64,000 nucleotides of DNA from Cryptomeria japonica. Lineage: Eukaryota; Streptophyta; Pinopsida; Cupressales; Cupressaceae. Each line of letters begins with the position of its first letter. Position 1 is the stretch's first letter. The position numbers and the translations under genes were made by a program. The DNA lies in the NCBI RefSeq assembly GCF_030272615.1, contig NC_081407.1, positions 442,922,213 through 442,986,212 on the forward strand, in the 5' to 3' direction. Below, one piece after another: positions 12,230 through 24,978 of this stretch. The notes under the pieces were generated by a model. It ran no database searches. It was not told where the DNA came from and was given only the letters and a program-made list of their open reading frames with translations.

Positions 12230-12880
12230 AACTTGTACATCGCACCGGTATGACTCTCGATGTTCCAATGCTTTGGGATGCATGAGAGGAGCATGCCTAG
12301 CGTAAACCTGCCCAACCAGAAGTGCCCATGACATTGGTTTGTGCACATGACAAACCATCAATTCTATCCTATCTTGCAACTTTGCATTGCATGCAACTGA
12401 TGGTCTTTGCAACAGACAAAAAAATGCTACTAATTGAAAATGCCTTTGAGTCATCAAAAACTGAGATATGCTATTGTAGAGGATCCTCACGCGACCCCAC
12501 AGGTTCAAACAGATCAATCATATGTGTCCTAGATTGGAAGAAACGGTCCTTCAAAGTTTGACATTTTTTTGGACTCAGGGCACTTGAGAGATCGTGTCGG
12601 TAGTGTATGACTTTCAACGTTCCAATGATTTGGGATGCACAAGAGGAGCATGCCTAGCATAAACCTGCCCACTCGGATGTGCTCATGACATTGATTTGTG
12701 CACATGACGAACCTAAACAATTCTATCCTATCTTGCAACTTTGCATTGCATGCAACTGACTGTTTTTGCAGTAGGCAAAAAAATGCTACCAATTGAAAAT
12801 GGCTTTGATTCGTCAAAAAATGAGATAGGCCAATGTTTGTGCACACGATGAGCTGAATCAATTCTATCCTATCTTGCAAC
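12230..12880 (+). repeat. Tandem duplication with ~357-bp period
   Basis: Copy A (from about 12230) and copy B (from about 12588) share the stretch from TGACT(C/T)TC through TTCTATCCTATCTTGCAACT to the CAAAAAAATGCTAC run. A third, short partial copy follows at about 12837-12880. ORFs on either strand here do not resemble known proteins. Confidence 0.8.
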
Positions 12881-13020
12881 ATTGACAACTTTGACAACTT
12901 TGACAACAACTGAGCAACTTTCACAACAACTGAGCAACTTTCACAACAACTAAGAAAATTTTACATCTTTTATCCAAATGATGCCAAACTTTGACAACAA
13001 TTGAGCAACTTTTACATCTT
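12880..13020 (+). repeat. Short tandem repeat CAACTGAGCAACTTTCACAA
   Basis: About 20-bp units based on CAACTTTGACAACAACTGAG, repeated several times with small changes. Confidence 0.7.
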
Positions 13021-13121
13021 TGATCCAAATGACCCCAAACATGAGAACCAAAATTTTACCTTTGCAAGCATGAGGGTGCTCTCGCACCACACACATATTG
13101 TTGTTTATATTCATATTGTCG

Positions 13122-13415
13122 ATTTTTGTTGTTTATATTCATATTGTTGATTACATAGGCAAATATTCATTTAAATTTATTAAAGGGAAGCCACCAAATA
13201 CATAGAATACACAATAATGAACTGAATACAAGGATTTTTGTAGGGTTAATTCAACATTTCAGAAATTTTATCAAATCATATTCCACGATTGCAATGTTTT
13301 ATGTCATAGATTTTTGTTGTTTATATTCATATTTTTTATTACATAGGCAAATGATCAATTAACTTTATAAAAGGACAGCCATGAAATACAACGAATACAG
13401 AATAATTAATTCAGT
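13122..13415 (+). repeat. Tandem duplication with 189-bp period
   Basis: Two diverged copies (13122-13230 and 13311-13415) share TTTTTGTTGTTTATATTCAT and TACATAGGCAAAT. They lie in the 3' flank of the convergent minus-strand gene. Confidence 0.7.
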
Positions 13416-13596
13416 ACACATTTATTGGATTGAATATCAACATTTATATATATATCAAAAAAAGGCATGCCTGCCAAGTCAATACAAGTATTACAAAAAT
13501 GTGGCACATGCCATGTCCAAATCAATATACAATAAAAATGTAGAATATATCTACATGTATTGGTCATTCTATGACCATAACTAACACTATACAATC

Positions 13597-13659
13597 CTAA
13601 ACTTGTGGTGGATCATCAAAATCAAGCCTCTTCAATGCAGTACACCATTTTGTAGATGG
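13597..13659 (-). pseudogene. Terminal exon of the unknown transposon gene
   Basis: After an acceptor GGTTTTGCAG the exon encodes PSTKWCTALKRLDFDDPPQV and a TAG stop. The intron before it holds the AAATG-flanked LTR element. Confidence 0.55.
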
Positions 13660-13766
13660 CTGCAAAACCACAATTCAAAAGCCAAGTTAGAATTCTTTTA
13701 TAGAAAATAGTTCACAATTAACAACATAACTATGCATTGAACTATAATTCCTTTGCAATTGAAATG

Positions 13767-14556
13767 TGTTAGGACTCCCAAAGATACTGAGAGGGGGGGG
13801 GGGTGAATCAGTATCTGATCGGTATAATAATTTTCTTAACTTATAACATGAAAAACATATCAAAACTATGTACCAGTAAACCAAACACAATGCAACAAAG
13901 AAGAATAACAACCACAACATAAGAAACACACCATAACACAATATTTTAATGAGGAAACCCGGTGTGGGAAAAACCTCGGTGGGATTTGTGACCCACAATA
14001 TTCACTTACTGGCCAATAAGAGAATATTACTGCTTACAATAGGGGCCTGCACATGCAGGAAGGCCAAGTGCCTAGAGCTCACTGCTCAATTACAAAAGAA
14101 GTCACACTAACTTACAAAAATGGATTATACAAATCCAATGTCTTGTACTGCTTCAGATTAGCATCTACTATGTCAGATTCAGCACCGGTTTAAGCTCTGC
14201 TACATACATAAACCCTTATCCAATAATTCACATATTAGGTCTTCTATCATCTTTCCATCAATCACCTATTAAATGATCTACAATGATCTCATACATATAT
14301 GAGTCATATTACAATCCGCCAAGTTGGCTTTACAAAAGATTTTACAATTAATTATAAAATATATATACATAAAATTCCTGTTGACCAGGGTGTCGATAAT
14401 CTTCCTTTTCAGTGTCGGTGATCTATATGTCGGTGTAGAGTCTACCGGAGCCAATGCCTGTGCTTGCCTGCTGGTATCACATGATTGTAAGGTTGCCATC
14501 AATGACAATACCTTCAATCACCTACAATTTCTCATTGGAGTGTGCATTTGCCAACA
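13767..14556 (-). repeat. 3' LTR of the gag plus extra-ORF element
   Basis: Starts TGTTAGGACTCCC and ends TTTGCCAACA on the plus strand. It matches 23880-24669 at equal length, including a G-run near the start. The polypurine tract follows at 14557. Confidence 0.93.
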
Positions 14557-14870
14557 ATCTCCCTCTTTGGCATTGATGGCAACACTCATGAGAAAAATAA
14601 AAAAGTGTCTAAAATGATGTCCAAAAAGAATCTACCAAAATTGTCTTACCAAAAACTGTGTGCCAAAAATGTATGCTCCCCCTAAGCTAATGATGTCCTG
14701 TTCTGGTCATTTTTCTCATCACACTACTCCCCCTTTGACATCAATGACAAAGGTTGTCATTCGCTGTCAGTGGAGTTTGGTTCTTGCCTAGATTCTTGTA
14801 ACTGATGGGTTACAATCTGGAAAATATCTATCAAAACCAAATTTAAACTGCCACTGAATCTTTTGCTATC

Positions 14871-17800
14871 CTATAATGCCTCTTGTGTTCTCTGAACTGT
14901 ACTGGTGAGTATGTGCATTTTCTCTTCTGGTGTCTTAAGTCCAGGAACCAGAGCCTCAAAAATTTCTTTTCTCAAAGAAATGAAGTAATCTAGTTTAGGA
15001 CCAAGTTTACATTTTAAGCTCTTTGCCTTATCCTTTATTCTCTCTTTATCCTTTTCTAACTTCTCTATTTTCTCTTCAAGATCTGCAATTTTCTTTTCTA
15101 TCTCCAAAAATGAATTTGATGTGCCTATCAGATTGTTAGCAATATTTTAAATCTCATCTTGTGCTTTGCTGATTTCCTTGTCTAGGTCTTCTGTCAGAAT
15201 ATTTGTTTTACTAGTATCTCTATACAGTTTCTTGAAATCCAAAATTGTCTCTCCTAGTTCCAGTAATAAGGTGTCCATTTTCTCCTTGTTCTTCTTCACT
15301 ATTTCCTCAAAGAATTTCTCTTTCTCCTTAATCATTCTCTCTTTGAATGTGTCCTCATTTATTTGATCAACTGTCAAAATGTTGCCAGTGATGAATTTAG
15401 ACAATGTGTCTAGTTGTCCTAAAGAATCTTTATTGTCTACAATGCACTTTGGTGCTATCAATCTAAGAATAAGGATTGTGTCATCAATAGCCTTATAGGC
15501 TTGTGCATTACACTCTATGATTTTCTTTATTGAATCCAGTAAGACCTCTGTTACATTTGTAGGTCGGAATTCAGTTATTGAAGTACCAGATGTCTGCCCA
15601 ACTATTTTCACAATATCCATGCTGCCGGTTGTAGTAATAACCTTGCTTGTTTCGACCTCTAGTAGGTCAGTCTATGTTTGCATTTCTATTAGCAAAGGTT
15701 TAGGCTTTTCAGTTTTTGCCGGTGGCACTGTCTCAGTCTGCACCTGTGTCTCAACATGTCTCTGTTCCGGTTTCTCTATTTGTGTCTCAGAAGGTTTTTC
15801 TAAGCTCTCAACAACCGGTTTCTCAGATGTAGTCTTTGTATGCACTTCTGGTTTCTCAGTTTGTACCTTTGCATTGTCCATTGCCGGTTCTCTTGATTGT
15901 TTTTCAGTTTTATCTACCGGTTATTCTAATGGTATACCAGTGGTGTCCTCTGTCGGTTTCTCTGTCTGAGTAGGTTTTTCTGTGCTTATGTTTACAGTAT
16001 CATTAACCTCAACCTCAACATCTGCAATCGGTGACTCAGTAGCCACATCTTTCTTCTTATCCTCAGTGGTTTCTTTATCTACCACAATGTTCACCTCTTG
16101 TGTGTCAATATTCATAGTATACAAAACTTCAGACTCAGGATTTGTATCCTCTAGAGGAGTCTCCATACTCTCAGTGGCCAGTTGATTTTCTGTAGTTTCT
16201 AATGGTGGAGTATCCGAAGGAGGTGGGGTTAATTTATCAGTTATTTTTAGGCTTGGAGGTCCACCTACCTTACCTTTCCCCTTATCCCTATCCTTTTGAT
16301 ATACCCTGATGGTCTTAGGTCTTAGTAACTCTTCTTGTTTCTCTTTTTCAACAAAGAATATGTCCCATGCATCTATTGCTTCTTTAGAGACTTCATTCAC
16401 TCTACCTGCCATTAGTGCTACATGCCGGTGAGCAGTTGAAAACATTGTCCAGTTAGCCTCACTGATTAATTGGTCTATTTCATCAGGTGAGTTAACTAGA
16501 TGCACTGCAAGTAATTTTTCAATTTTTATCTTCTTGTCCAGCTCAACAATAGCTACCCTTCTAGCTTCCAGTCTTCTATACAAATCAGCTGGTATTTCAT
16601 CAACAATTTCCATCAAAAATTTCTTGTAAATACCTAAGTGCAAAATTACACTATTTTTAATGCTTTCTTTGTCATCAACAGAAAGTGTGTTATATAGTTT
16701 GCTAATGTTTTTCAACTTTCCATCCTCTATTATTTCGTTAAGGAGCTTATCTAGTGGAGCAATGTTTTGTTTTATCTTCTTCTTCTTTGGAGTAATTTTC
16801 TTAATAGGAGGCCTAATTGCCTGTTGCATTTGTCTTGTTTTCTTGGGTGTGGGTGAGGGTGCCGGTTAAGGTTTTCTTTTCCTTTCTACCCTTTTGAATA
16901 CCACTGGTATATCACTCTCAGAGGAAGTTGCAACCAGTGAAAGATGAGTTTCCGATTGAAGTCCTTCCAACTCACTTTCTTTGATACCAGTTTGCTTCAA
17001 TACATCTTCCTTAAGTGCTTTTGCTTGTCTAGTGCCTTTCCTTATTGTTTGTTCAACTTTCTTGACTCTTTTCCTAGATTGAATACCACTTTCTATTATT
17101 TCTACATTTCCAAAGACTTTCTCAGTGGGTTCCTTTGGTGCTTCAAGGAGGGATTTTGCATAAGTTTCTATGATGTTATCATCTGTTTCATAGCCCATTT
17201 CAGTTACCCAGATAGTCCTAGGGACAACTGCCTCCATCCAAATTTCATCCTTTTTAATTATAAAACATATTTCCTTCTAATATTTATCTACAATTGCCTG
17301 TGACAGTCTTATTCTTGTCTTCATTCGAGCTTTCAGTGCTTGAAAATGTTCATTTAAGTTTTTCTCCCTGTTATCTCCCATGTTGTTTAATAGATCCAAT
17401 AGTTGCTTTCCTACTGGTATATCAAAGCCAAAATCTTTTCTACTAATACCGGGTCCTTTCTTAGTAATATAGATCATTAAACATACAAGTGAATTTCCAA
17501 ATCTAAAGGTTCCTTTCTTATCTCCCTTTATCTTATTCAGATTGTCTATCAATTCATCTTTGAGCCATCCACAGACATCTATTCTAGCATTGTTGTTAAC
17601 CATATCATATGAACTTTTAATACATAGGCTACATACCGAGTTCAACCTATTTGCATGTGTAGCTTTGTAGCCTAAAATCATACTAACAAATATGACATTG
17701 ATGTCCTTCACATCATTTACCCTTAGAGACCTTTTGTCAAATGTTGTGTCGATTAGATCTATCACTGTGTCATTTGAGACCCTTTTAGTTTTGTCAGGTC

Positions 17801-18245
17801 TGCTACCGGTGGAAGGTAACCATGTTATTTATTTTACTGCTTCTTTGATGATCTTATGGATTGAATCCAACCAAAAGAATTCGCCATGGACTTTGCTTAG
17901 CACAATTCTTATCACAGCTTCAGGAAAATTAGGAATGCTAAGAATATCCACAAAACCTAGGGTTTCTACTACCTTGTGTTCCAGCTTGACATTTCTAGAT
18001 TCATCACAAATCATGGTCCTATACATGTTTTTGATCTCATCATCACCTAATTCCTCTATATGACAATGTATGTATATTCTAGGGTCTTCAGCATAGACTA
18101 CTCCCTTAGGAATTTGAGAAAATGCACCTAGGGTATCATCTTTCTTTGCTATTTCGGGAACTAGTTTGAATATGGGTCTAGGGCACTTAATAACCTCAAT
18201 CACAGTAGGGTTTGCAATAAATTCAGGAGTAGAGGAGGATGCCAT
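14871..18245 (-). pseudogene. Extra ORF of LTR element, 1,125 codons with 6 stops
   Basis: Seven successive open segments lie in the same frame and read as one protein from the ATG at 18245 (MASSSTPEF) to TAG at 14871. Only six nonsense codons intervene, at 17829 (TAA), 17277 (TAG), 16866 (TAA), 15921 (TAA), 15672 (TAG) and 15147 (TAA), each one C-to-T step from CAA or CAG, and there is no frameshift. The N-terminal ~350 residues look globular (PRIYIHCHIEELGDDE, TTFDKRSLRVNDVKD). A Lys/Arg-rich, then Thr/Glu/Pro-rich low-complexity middle follows (repeated EKP), and the end is a predicted coiled coil (EIEKKIADLEEKIEKLEKDK). It resembles additional ORFs reported downstream of gag-pol in some large plant retrotransposons. 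I cannot assign a function. Confidence 0.75.
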
Positions 18246-21200
18246 GAATATAAATACCTCAATCCGCCTTAGGGATGAGTGCTTGGATGAACTACTTCAC
18301 TTCTTTGCTAAGGATGCCTTCGCTCGGGAATTTTCACGCTCTCGAAGAATTGAATGCTCAGTGAATGAAAAAAGAGCCAAAATACTTGCTTTATAATGTT
18401 ATTTTCTCCAACTACCACATTTAATGCTTCCCGGTTAAGTCACTACTTAACTCATCTACCGATATAGAAGTAATTTCAACTTCTCACCATCAACCGAGGG
18501 AATAATAGCATGTTTTTCATTTTGTTGCTAAACCCCCTATTGGGACTCATTAAAATTGAGTCAAGTTTTGAGCTCCATTTCGAAAATTTGATATTGCATT
18601 TTCAGAAAGGCACCTAATCGCATTCAGGTGGCCTAGTTAGAAAGGGGGTAGAATGAAGCTAGTTGATTTTCAAAAGGTAAGGCTTTGGAAACTTGTTGTA
18701 CACCTTTCATTTGACCTATGCAGTGATGTGAAACTTTCATATTTCAGTTTGGATAAGTTTATCAGGTACCCATTTCAAGGGGTGAGTTGAAAGTGCATTT
18801 TAGGTGCAAATGCAGATTTTACTAAGTAGCCTAATTTGGGTGTTTAGATCTTTTGCCCTATTGATCGTCATGGTAAAATTAAAAGTGTATTGGATTATAT
18901 GCATAAATTTGAGTCAACATGTAAAATTTCAAGTCTTTATGAATCCATTTGCTTAGTTTACCAAGCTCAATCTGTTTGCAGTTTGTATGTTTTGACAAGT
19001 CCATGTTTCAGGACCTAGTCAGAGCCCTGCTTTGCATAAGTGTAAAAGTTGCCTCAGTGAATGTCATGTCAGAATGTTTTTCTAGGCTATTGTTGGTATA
19101 AATGAAAAGCTATGTTTCCAGTTTCAAGCCTCTATCAATCCGTTTGATCAGTTTTTAAAAGGGTTTATTGAGCCATCTTTTTCAGTGATCCGTACTTTCA
19201 TTGCCGTATCAATTAAAGCTGTTATTTTCATGAGCACACCATTTGCATCCTATCATCCTTTTGGTCGAACTAAGAATTCAAAGATTTGATATGTACTTCA
19301 AGGTACCTATGTCTTAGATTTGAGGGTATGCGGAGATCGTTTGATATTTTTAAGATAGGCATCATGTGTTGCATGCGCATTGACTTCATTAGGTCTGCAG
19401 TGCCGACAAAGCTAGTTGGTCATTTTCGACAATTAATATCTCTTCACTCGGGACTCATTTTGAGAAACCATTTGGTAGAGTTCATTCTTGTATATCAGAG
19501 TACACGCTTGTCAGACAATGAGGTCCAAAAAGGTGTTTTGACTAGTTTGAAAATTACGTCTTTTCGATTAAATGCGAAAATGTGGCGCAAGCACCTGAAA
19601 GTTGCAAAACTCAATTTAATGATCCAAAAATGGTGCCGATCGATTCCAGAGGTAATTTTAAGGCTCCTGAGGTATTTCAGAGGTCAGTTGCATAAAAATG
19701 AATTTTTTTTTAGTCGGACCCATTTTGGGGCCCGACCTGGCACATTCCTGTATATTGATTTTATTGGCGACTTTGTTTACTGGGAGAATTTTAGAACATT
19801 TAGATGAGAATGATATTTAATTAATGGAATCTATAGTTCTTTTGCATGGTATTGGCATGCATATCAATCATAAAGGCTATCAAAGGCATTCGTATTATCT
19901 TATCAAGAACAATGCACACCTTCATGGCTACAACACTATAATGATGGAGCATACACAGTTGTTGTCGCACCATCATTAATGGATCCATTTGCTGGAGTTC
20001 AATGAGAATCCTCTCTCCATGTGTGAGCAGCAGCATTAGAAACTCCAATAAAATGTAAAATCTTCTTAGCAAGTGCAGATTTGGCAAGTCAAATGAGCAT
20101 AGAAGACTCAACCATGGCAAATTTCAGTTCCAATGTGGCTATTAGAAGGCTTCCTATAGCCTCAAACAAATGTAGAATAACAAAAATGCATCCTTTCCTC
20201 TGCATGGATGTAAATGGGAGAGTAAAGAATGTTAAAACTTTCCAAACAAATGCAATAGCAAAGTCATGTGGTTGAAGGGGCTGCAGAAAATTTCAGCAAA
20301 TGCAAACAAGGTGCAAATCCTCTCTCATGTGCAACCCATGTTCTCCCCTATTGTGTGTTTTATGTGGTGGGTGAGCTGAGGTGTAGAAAGCTCCAAGAAA
20401 TTTCTGCAAGCCCAAAGGCTCATCCTCTCCCTCTGCGTGAGCATGTAGAAAACTTCTAAACCAATGCAATGGAGTGGCAATGTGGTTCTAAAAAGTGATC
20501 CTTAGCATGGCATGTGAAAAGGCAATTACAGTTCAAACAAATGCAATTTTGCAGGTCTGAAACAAGACAAATCTCCTTCCCTGCTGTGTACGTAGTGTTT
20601 GGGAGATACTAGTTAAAACTTTCAAGTAAATAGCATTGGTAGGTGTAAAGCTTTCTTCCACGACCTTGCCAGCATCGTTCCCACCCATGGTGTTTCTAAA
20701 AGGGAATTTGGAATATTCAACGAATGCAAAGTTGTAGAGAAAAACCTCAAAAATTGCAATTTTAGGCAAAACAATTTATCCCACATTGGCTGGGGAATAG
20801 ATATTTTTATTATTTAAATGCACAAACACACTCATTCATAGTGTCAAAGCCTTAGAGGCTTTTGACAGATGGTGTTGATGGGCGCCCAAGGCGGACCCCA
20901 CACGCGCGGTCGTGCTTCTTGAGGCGAACAAGGAGGCTGACAAGTGGTGACTAGGTGGACCCCATGCATGCACAGATCCCGAGACATGTGAGTTTTGTAG
21001 AGAATGAGCAAGTTAAATATCGAGCATGTTCCAAGGAGATCGACGGTGCGCATGGATTCACAAGCCAAAGATGCTCGTCAATTAAGGTTCACGAAATGGC
21101 GAAAGGAGTTAAAGACCATGCAAGTTCAGGAGATCCAACGGCCGACGTGATTTCGCGAAGGGAAGATGCTCACCAGTTAAGCTTCATGAAATCGCGAAGG

Positions 21201-22734
21201 GTTAAAGAGCATGCAGGTTGCAGAGGATCCAACGACCCGCATGATTTTGGAGCCCGAAGATGCACATTCATTAGCCATTGCAAAATGGCGAAAGACAAGT
21301 GGCAGGTCCAGGTGGAGGTCCCGTCTGGTGGTGCTGAGGTGGCAATGACATGGCATACAAATGGCAGTCCAATGGCACATAGGTGGCGGCGACGAGGTAG
21401 TCGAGGTGGCGAATCAATGAGGTGTCATCCCAATGGATCCTATCAGTGAATCAAAGGTTACCACGTGGCAGGGCGTCAGGGGAAAAAATGGATGAAAAAT
21501 TAAATTTAAATGATATAGTTTCAGCTATATAGAAAATCCAAAAAATTTAAATGATGTGCACATATCCAAGTTTAATTCGCCTACAGGTCCATTTTTGGTC
21601 AAATAGGCAAGTATTATATTTTGCCGGAAAGGTCTTGGGATGAAGAATGCATTTATGGAGTTAATTTTAATAGATTTGGGATATTTTGATAGCAGTTTCC
21701 ATGGGAAGGAGGAAGGGAATGAAATTCAGTTAGAAGAAAAGACACTTGGCAATTTCGGTTGCAGACCTAATCTTTTCCCTCTCCTTCATATTCTCATTTT
21801 CTTCTCATTGTAAGGGTTCCAAAATTTTGGAGGAAGTGCTCCAGATTTCAGGGCTTCCAATTCTTAGGATTCTTCAAGATTGTACAGGGTAGTGCTTCTC
21901 TCTCAGTAATAGAGTATCTTCTTGCTGTAAATGTTTTTGTTGCAGGTCATGTATGTGTAAGGCATATACACAGTTTATTGGATTGTCTCTAATAATTCTC
22001 TATTTTCAATACATCTAGTCTTCAAGGGAGTTTGGGTTTATCCTCTCAAACTAGGAGTGTAAGGGTTGTTTTCAGGTACTCTTCAAGTAAGAGTTTAAAT
22101 TCTATGAGCAATCATTTTGGATTCAGGATAATGTCTGGATATGTATAATCCTCTATCTGAGTTTAGAATGTATTAATGTCAGGCATTAATACAGGGACAT
22201 ATTTCTTAATAAATTGGGTTTGTAATAAAGGTTTTCATTTTCAGTTTGATGTATGACTCTATTGCCCTTGGATAAGGCATTGATCTTGCAGATTTTGGGG
22301 TTTTCTCAGAGATTTAAAATAGAAAATTAGAATATATTTCTTTGTTTTATGTTCCTGTGGGAATGTTTCATCCATCTCATGCTTCAACTTAGTTGAGATG
22401 TCAATGTGGATCTAGTCCATCTACAGTAACCTCCTAGTTGTTAAGCCCTGGTGAGATCTATCTTCTTTTGTTGATGTTGTCATATATGGGTAAATGAATC
22501 TGATTCAATGCATCAAAGGGTGTCCCACCATAGGTCTAGTAGAACCTGAAGTGTAGGAGGATCATTAGGATCCTATATTATGTTGTCCAAGCCTTGAAGT
22601 GTTTCATTGATTAAGATTGGCTTTCTCATAGATTGAGTTTCAGGTAATCTTGGGTTAATCACTTTTGGTGAACAACACCCCCAAAGGATTTTCCTTCAGT
22701 TAGATGAAGAGTCTCCTGTCGGTGGAGTGATACT
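18246..22734. other. Long non-coding middle of the LTR element
   Basis: Apparent ORFs here are short, on either strand, and unlike known proteins. The segment is where pol would be expected in an autonomous relative. It contains a GC-richer tandem repeat (21036-21311). The stretch 18523-22677 begins TGTTG and ends CAACA, beside a purine-rich tract on the minus strand, and might be a separate nested insert, but its flanks (CATTT and CCCCC) do not match. Confidence 0.5.
21036..21311 (+). repeat. Three ~94-bp diverged tandem units
   Basis: Units start near 21036, 21130 and 21225. They share a GATCCAACG-type start, a GAAGATGCTC-type core and a GAAATGGCGAAAG-type end. The block is clearly richer in G and C than its surroundings. 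Confidence 0.65.
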
Positions 22735-23808
22735 CTATTCTTCTGGTGGAGGAGTATTCCCATCAACATTCTGATCTGACTTTCTGATCCATTGTTTTAA
22801 GAATTCTTTCTTTACCTCTTCAGCCTTTTCTTTACCTTTCAAACTAGGACCTTTGTTATTTGTCGGTGAAGTCTTGCTTCTACAAAATTTTGCAATATGT
22901 CCAATTCTGTTGCGAGCATAACAAGTCACATTGTTTTTCTGAATAGCTTTCCCATATCCTATGCCAGTATGTGTTCTACATTGATTAGATAGGTGTCCAA
23001 ATCTTCCACAAACATAACATCTTACATTCATTCTACAATTTTCTGAGTTATGACCAACTTTGTTGCATTTAGAACATTGACCGGTGGGTGTATTAGTGTT
23101 CTGATAATTTCTAGATCTACATTGATTTTCTCTATGACCATACTTGTTACAGTTAAAGCATTTCCCATTAAATTTGTAAGTATTAGGTTGTCTTACTAGT
23201 TTACTATGATCATGATTGTTTGCAGTACCGAAGCTTTCACCAATTTCAAAGCCAAGGCCATTTGTATCACCATTAGGTTTTTGATTCTTTAGCATGTCAA
23301 CAAGTTCTTCTGAACTTTTCTTGAATTTCTCCTTGTGTTGATTTGCAGCAACCAATTCACTTTCCAAGATTCTTTTCTGTCTCATAAGTTCATTTGTGTC
23401 ATTTTGTGTATGCATCAAATCTGTTTTCAACATATCATTTTCATGACTGAGTCTTGTGTTTTCATTTCCAGCATCGTTTAGTCTTCTAACCAAATCATCT
23501 TCATTCTTCTTTCTATCTTCAATTTCTTTACAAAACCTCATAGTCATATCTTGCATCTCATTCTTCATTGTACTGTTATCTTGTCTCAGTTTATTTACCA
23601 GATCATTAAGAGTTTCATTTTCATCTTCATCTTTCTGCATCTTTTCACAAATTTCTCTTCTCTTGTTCCTTGCTATAGTAAATTTTTCTTGAAGTCCTTG
23701 AATAATATCCTGAGCAATCTTTAGATCATCCTCAAGTTTTATATTCTTTACTTTTTTTGCATCATAGTCTAAAAGAGTTGTTTCCAATTACTTTCTCAAG
23801 TTTTCCAT
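22735..23808 (-). pseudogene. Gag with coiled coil and four zinc knuckles
   Basis: The product would bind and package the element's RNA. The ATG at 23808 gives MENLRK, then a TAA at codon 7 (probably from CAA), then 350 open codons. Residues 15-165 are a charged coiled coil (DLVNKLRQDN, NENTRLSHEND). CCHC knuckles lie near 210-223 (CFNCNKYGHRENQC), 238-251, and 257-270 (CYVCGRFGHLSNQC). A fourth at about 289-302 has lost its second Cys (CYARNRIGH). A Lys-rich tail ends at TAG. The start lies about 60 nt inside the primer-binding site. No protease follows. Confidence 0.85.
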
Positions 23809-23879
23809 CTCTATCGGTGACAAGATCTTCCTCAAGTTGTTAGGCTTCTGAAAATAGAGGACCAAGCTATGATACCAAT

Positions 23880-24669
23880 TGTTAGGATTCCTAAAGATAC
23901 TGAGAGGGGGGGAGGGGTGAATCAATATCTGACTGGTATAATAATTTTCTTAACTTATAACATGAAAAGCATATCAAAATTGTGTACCGGTAAACCAAAC
24001 ACAATGCAACAAAGAAGAATAACAACCACAACATAAGAAACACACCATAACACAATATTTTAATGAGGAAAACTGGTGTGGGAAAAACCTCGATGGGATT
24101 TGTGACCCACAATATTCACTTACTGGCCAATAAGAGAATATTATTGCTTACAATAGGGGCCTGCACATGCAGGAAGCCAAGTGCCTAGAGCTCACTGCTC
24201 AATTACAAAAGAAGTCACACTGACTTACAAAAATGGATTATACAAATCCAATGTCTTGTACTACTTCAGATTAGCATCTACTATGCCAGATTCAGTACCG
24301 GTTTAAGCTCTGCTACATACATAAACCCTTATCCAATAATTCACATATTAGGTCTTCTATCATCTTTCCATCAATCACCTATTAAATGATCTACAATGAT
24401 CTCATACATATATGAGTCATATTACAATCTGCCAAGTCAGCTTTACAAAAGATTTAACAATTAATTACAAAATATATATGCACAAAATTCCTGTCGGCCA
24501 AGGTGCCGGTAATCTTCCTTTTCGGTGTCGGTGATATGTATGCCGGTGTAGAGTCTTCCGGAGTTGGTGCCTATGCTTTCCTACCGGTATCACATGATTG
24601 TAAGGTTGCCATCAATGACAATACCTTCAATCACCTATAATTTATCATTGGAGTGTGCATTTGCCAACA
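23880..24669 (-). repeat. 5' LTR of the gag plus extra-ORF element
   Basis: It is 790 bp, starts TGTTAGGATTCC, and is followed on the right by the AAATG duplication. The primer-binding site lies 2 nt to its left. Confidence 0.93.
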
Positions 24670-24682
24670 AAATGTAGATTAC

Positions 24683-24957
24683 CTCATCGGCTGATCTCAG
24701 AGCTAATGTCTTCACTCTCCTCTCCTTGTCACTCTTAGAATTTTTCTTGAAGACAAACTTAAAAGGATCCAAGTTATGGCCAAATCGTGAAGGGGGCTAT
24801 TGTAGATTAAATTTACAATTAATACAATATACTAACATAAATACATCAAAAACACTTAAAATCTATAATATAGAGAACAATGACATACTGGTGCCTGAGA
24901 TGCTTCTCCAATGGATTGAGGATGGATCACCATCGATGGAGAAACTGTTGCTATTAC
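24683..24957 (-). pseudogene. Exons 9-10 of the unknown transposon gene
   Basis: Exon 9 (24889-24957) encodes VIATVSPSMV...GEASQAP and is a relative of exon 8, sharing SMV and GEAS at the same positions. Exon 10 (24683-24796) is basic (KFVFKKNSKSDKERRVK). Both have GT...AG flanks in phase 0. The three-LTR element sits in the intron between exons 8 and 9. Confidence 0.6.
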
Positions 24958-24978
24958 CTATACAAAAAATGATCAAAG

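Larger units (their letters stand above)
13767..24669 (-). mobile_element. Non-autonomous LTR element with gag and a long extra ORF
   Basis: The two 790-bp LTRs (13767-14556 and 23880-24669) are flanked by a perfect AAATG duplication (13762-13766 and 24670-24674). A methionine-tRNA-type primer site (TGGTATCATAGC, 23866-23877) is 2 nt inside the right LTR, and a polypurine tract (14557-14570) abuts the left one, so the element reads on the minus strand. It encodes a zinc-knuckle gag and a separate long ORF, but I see no protease, RT, RNase H or integrase. It would need enzymes from another element. Confidence 0.9.

Noticed and set aside
12224-12924. Two related minus-strand ORFs (97 and 131 codons)
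   Set aside because: They share sequence only because of the 357-bp tandem duplication; no domain, and frames differ in extent between copies.
19286-19807. 173-codon plus-strand ORF
   Set aside because: No similarity to any family I know, opposite to the element's coding strand, and in a region without other coding signals.
20955-21449. 164-codon plus-strand ORF
   Set aside because: It arises from the 94-bp tandem units and does not continue outside them.
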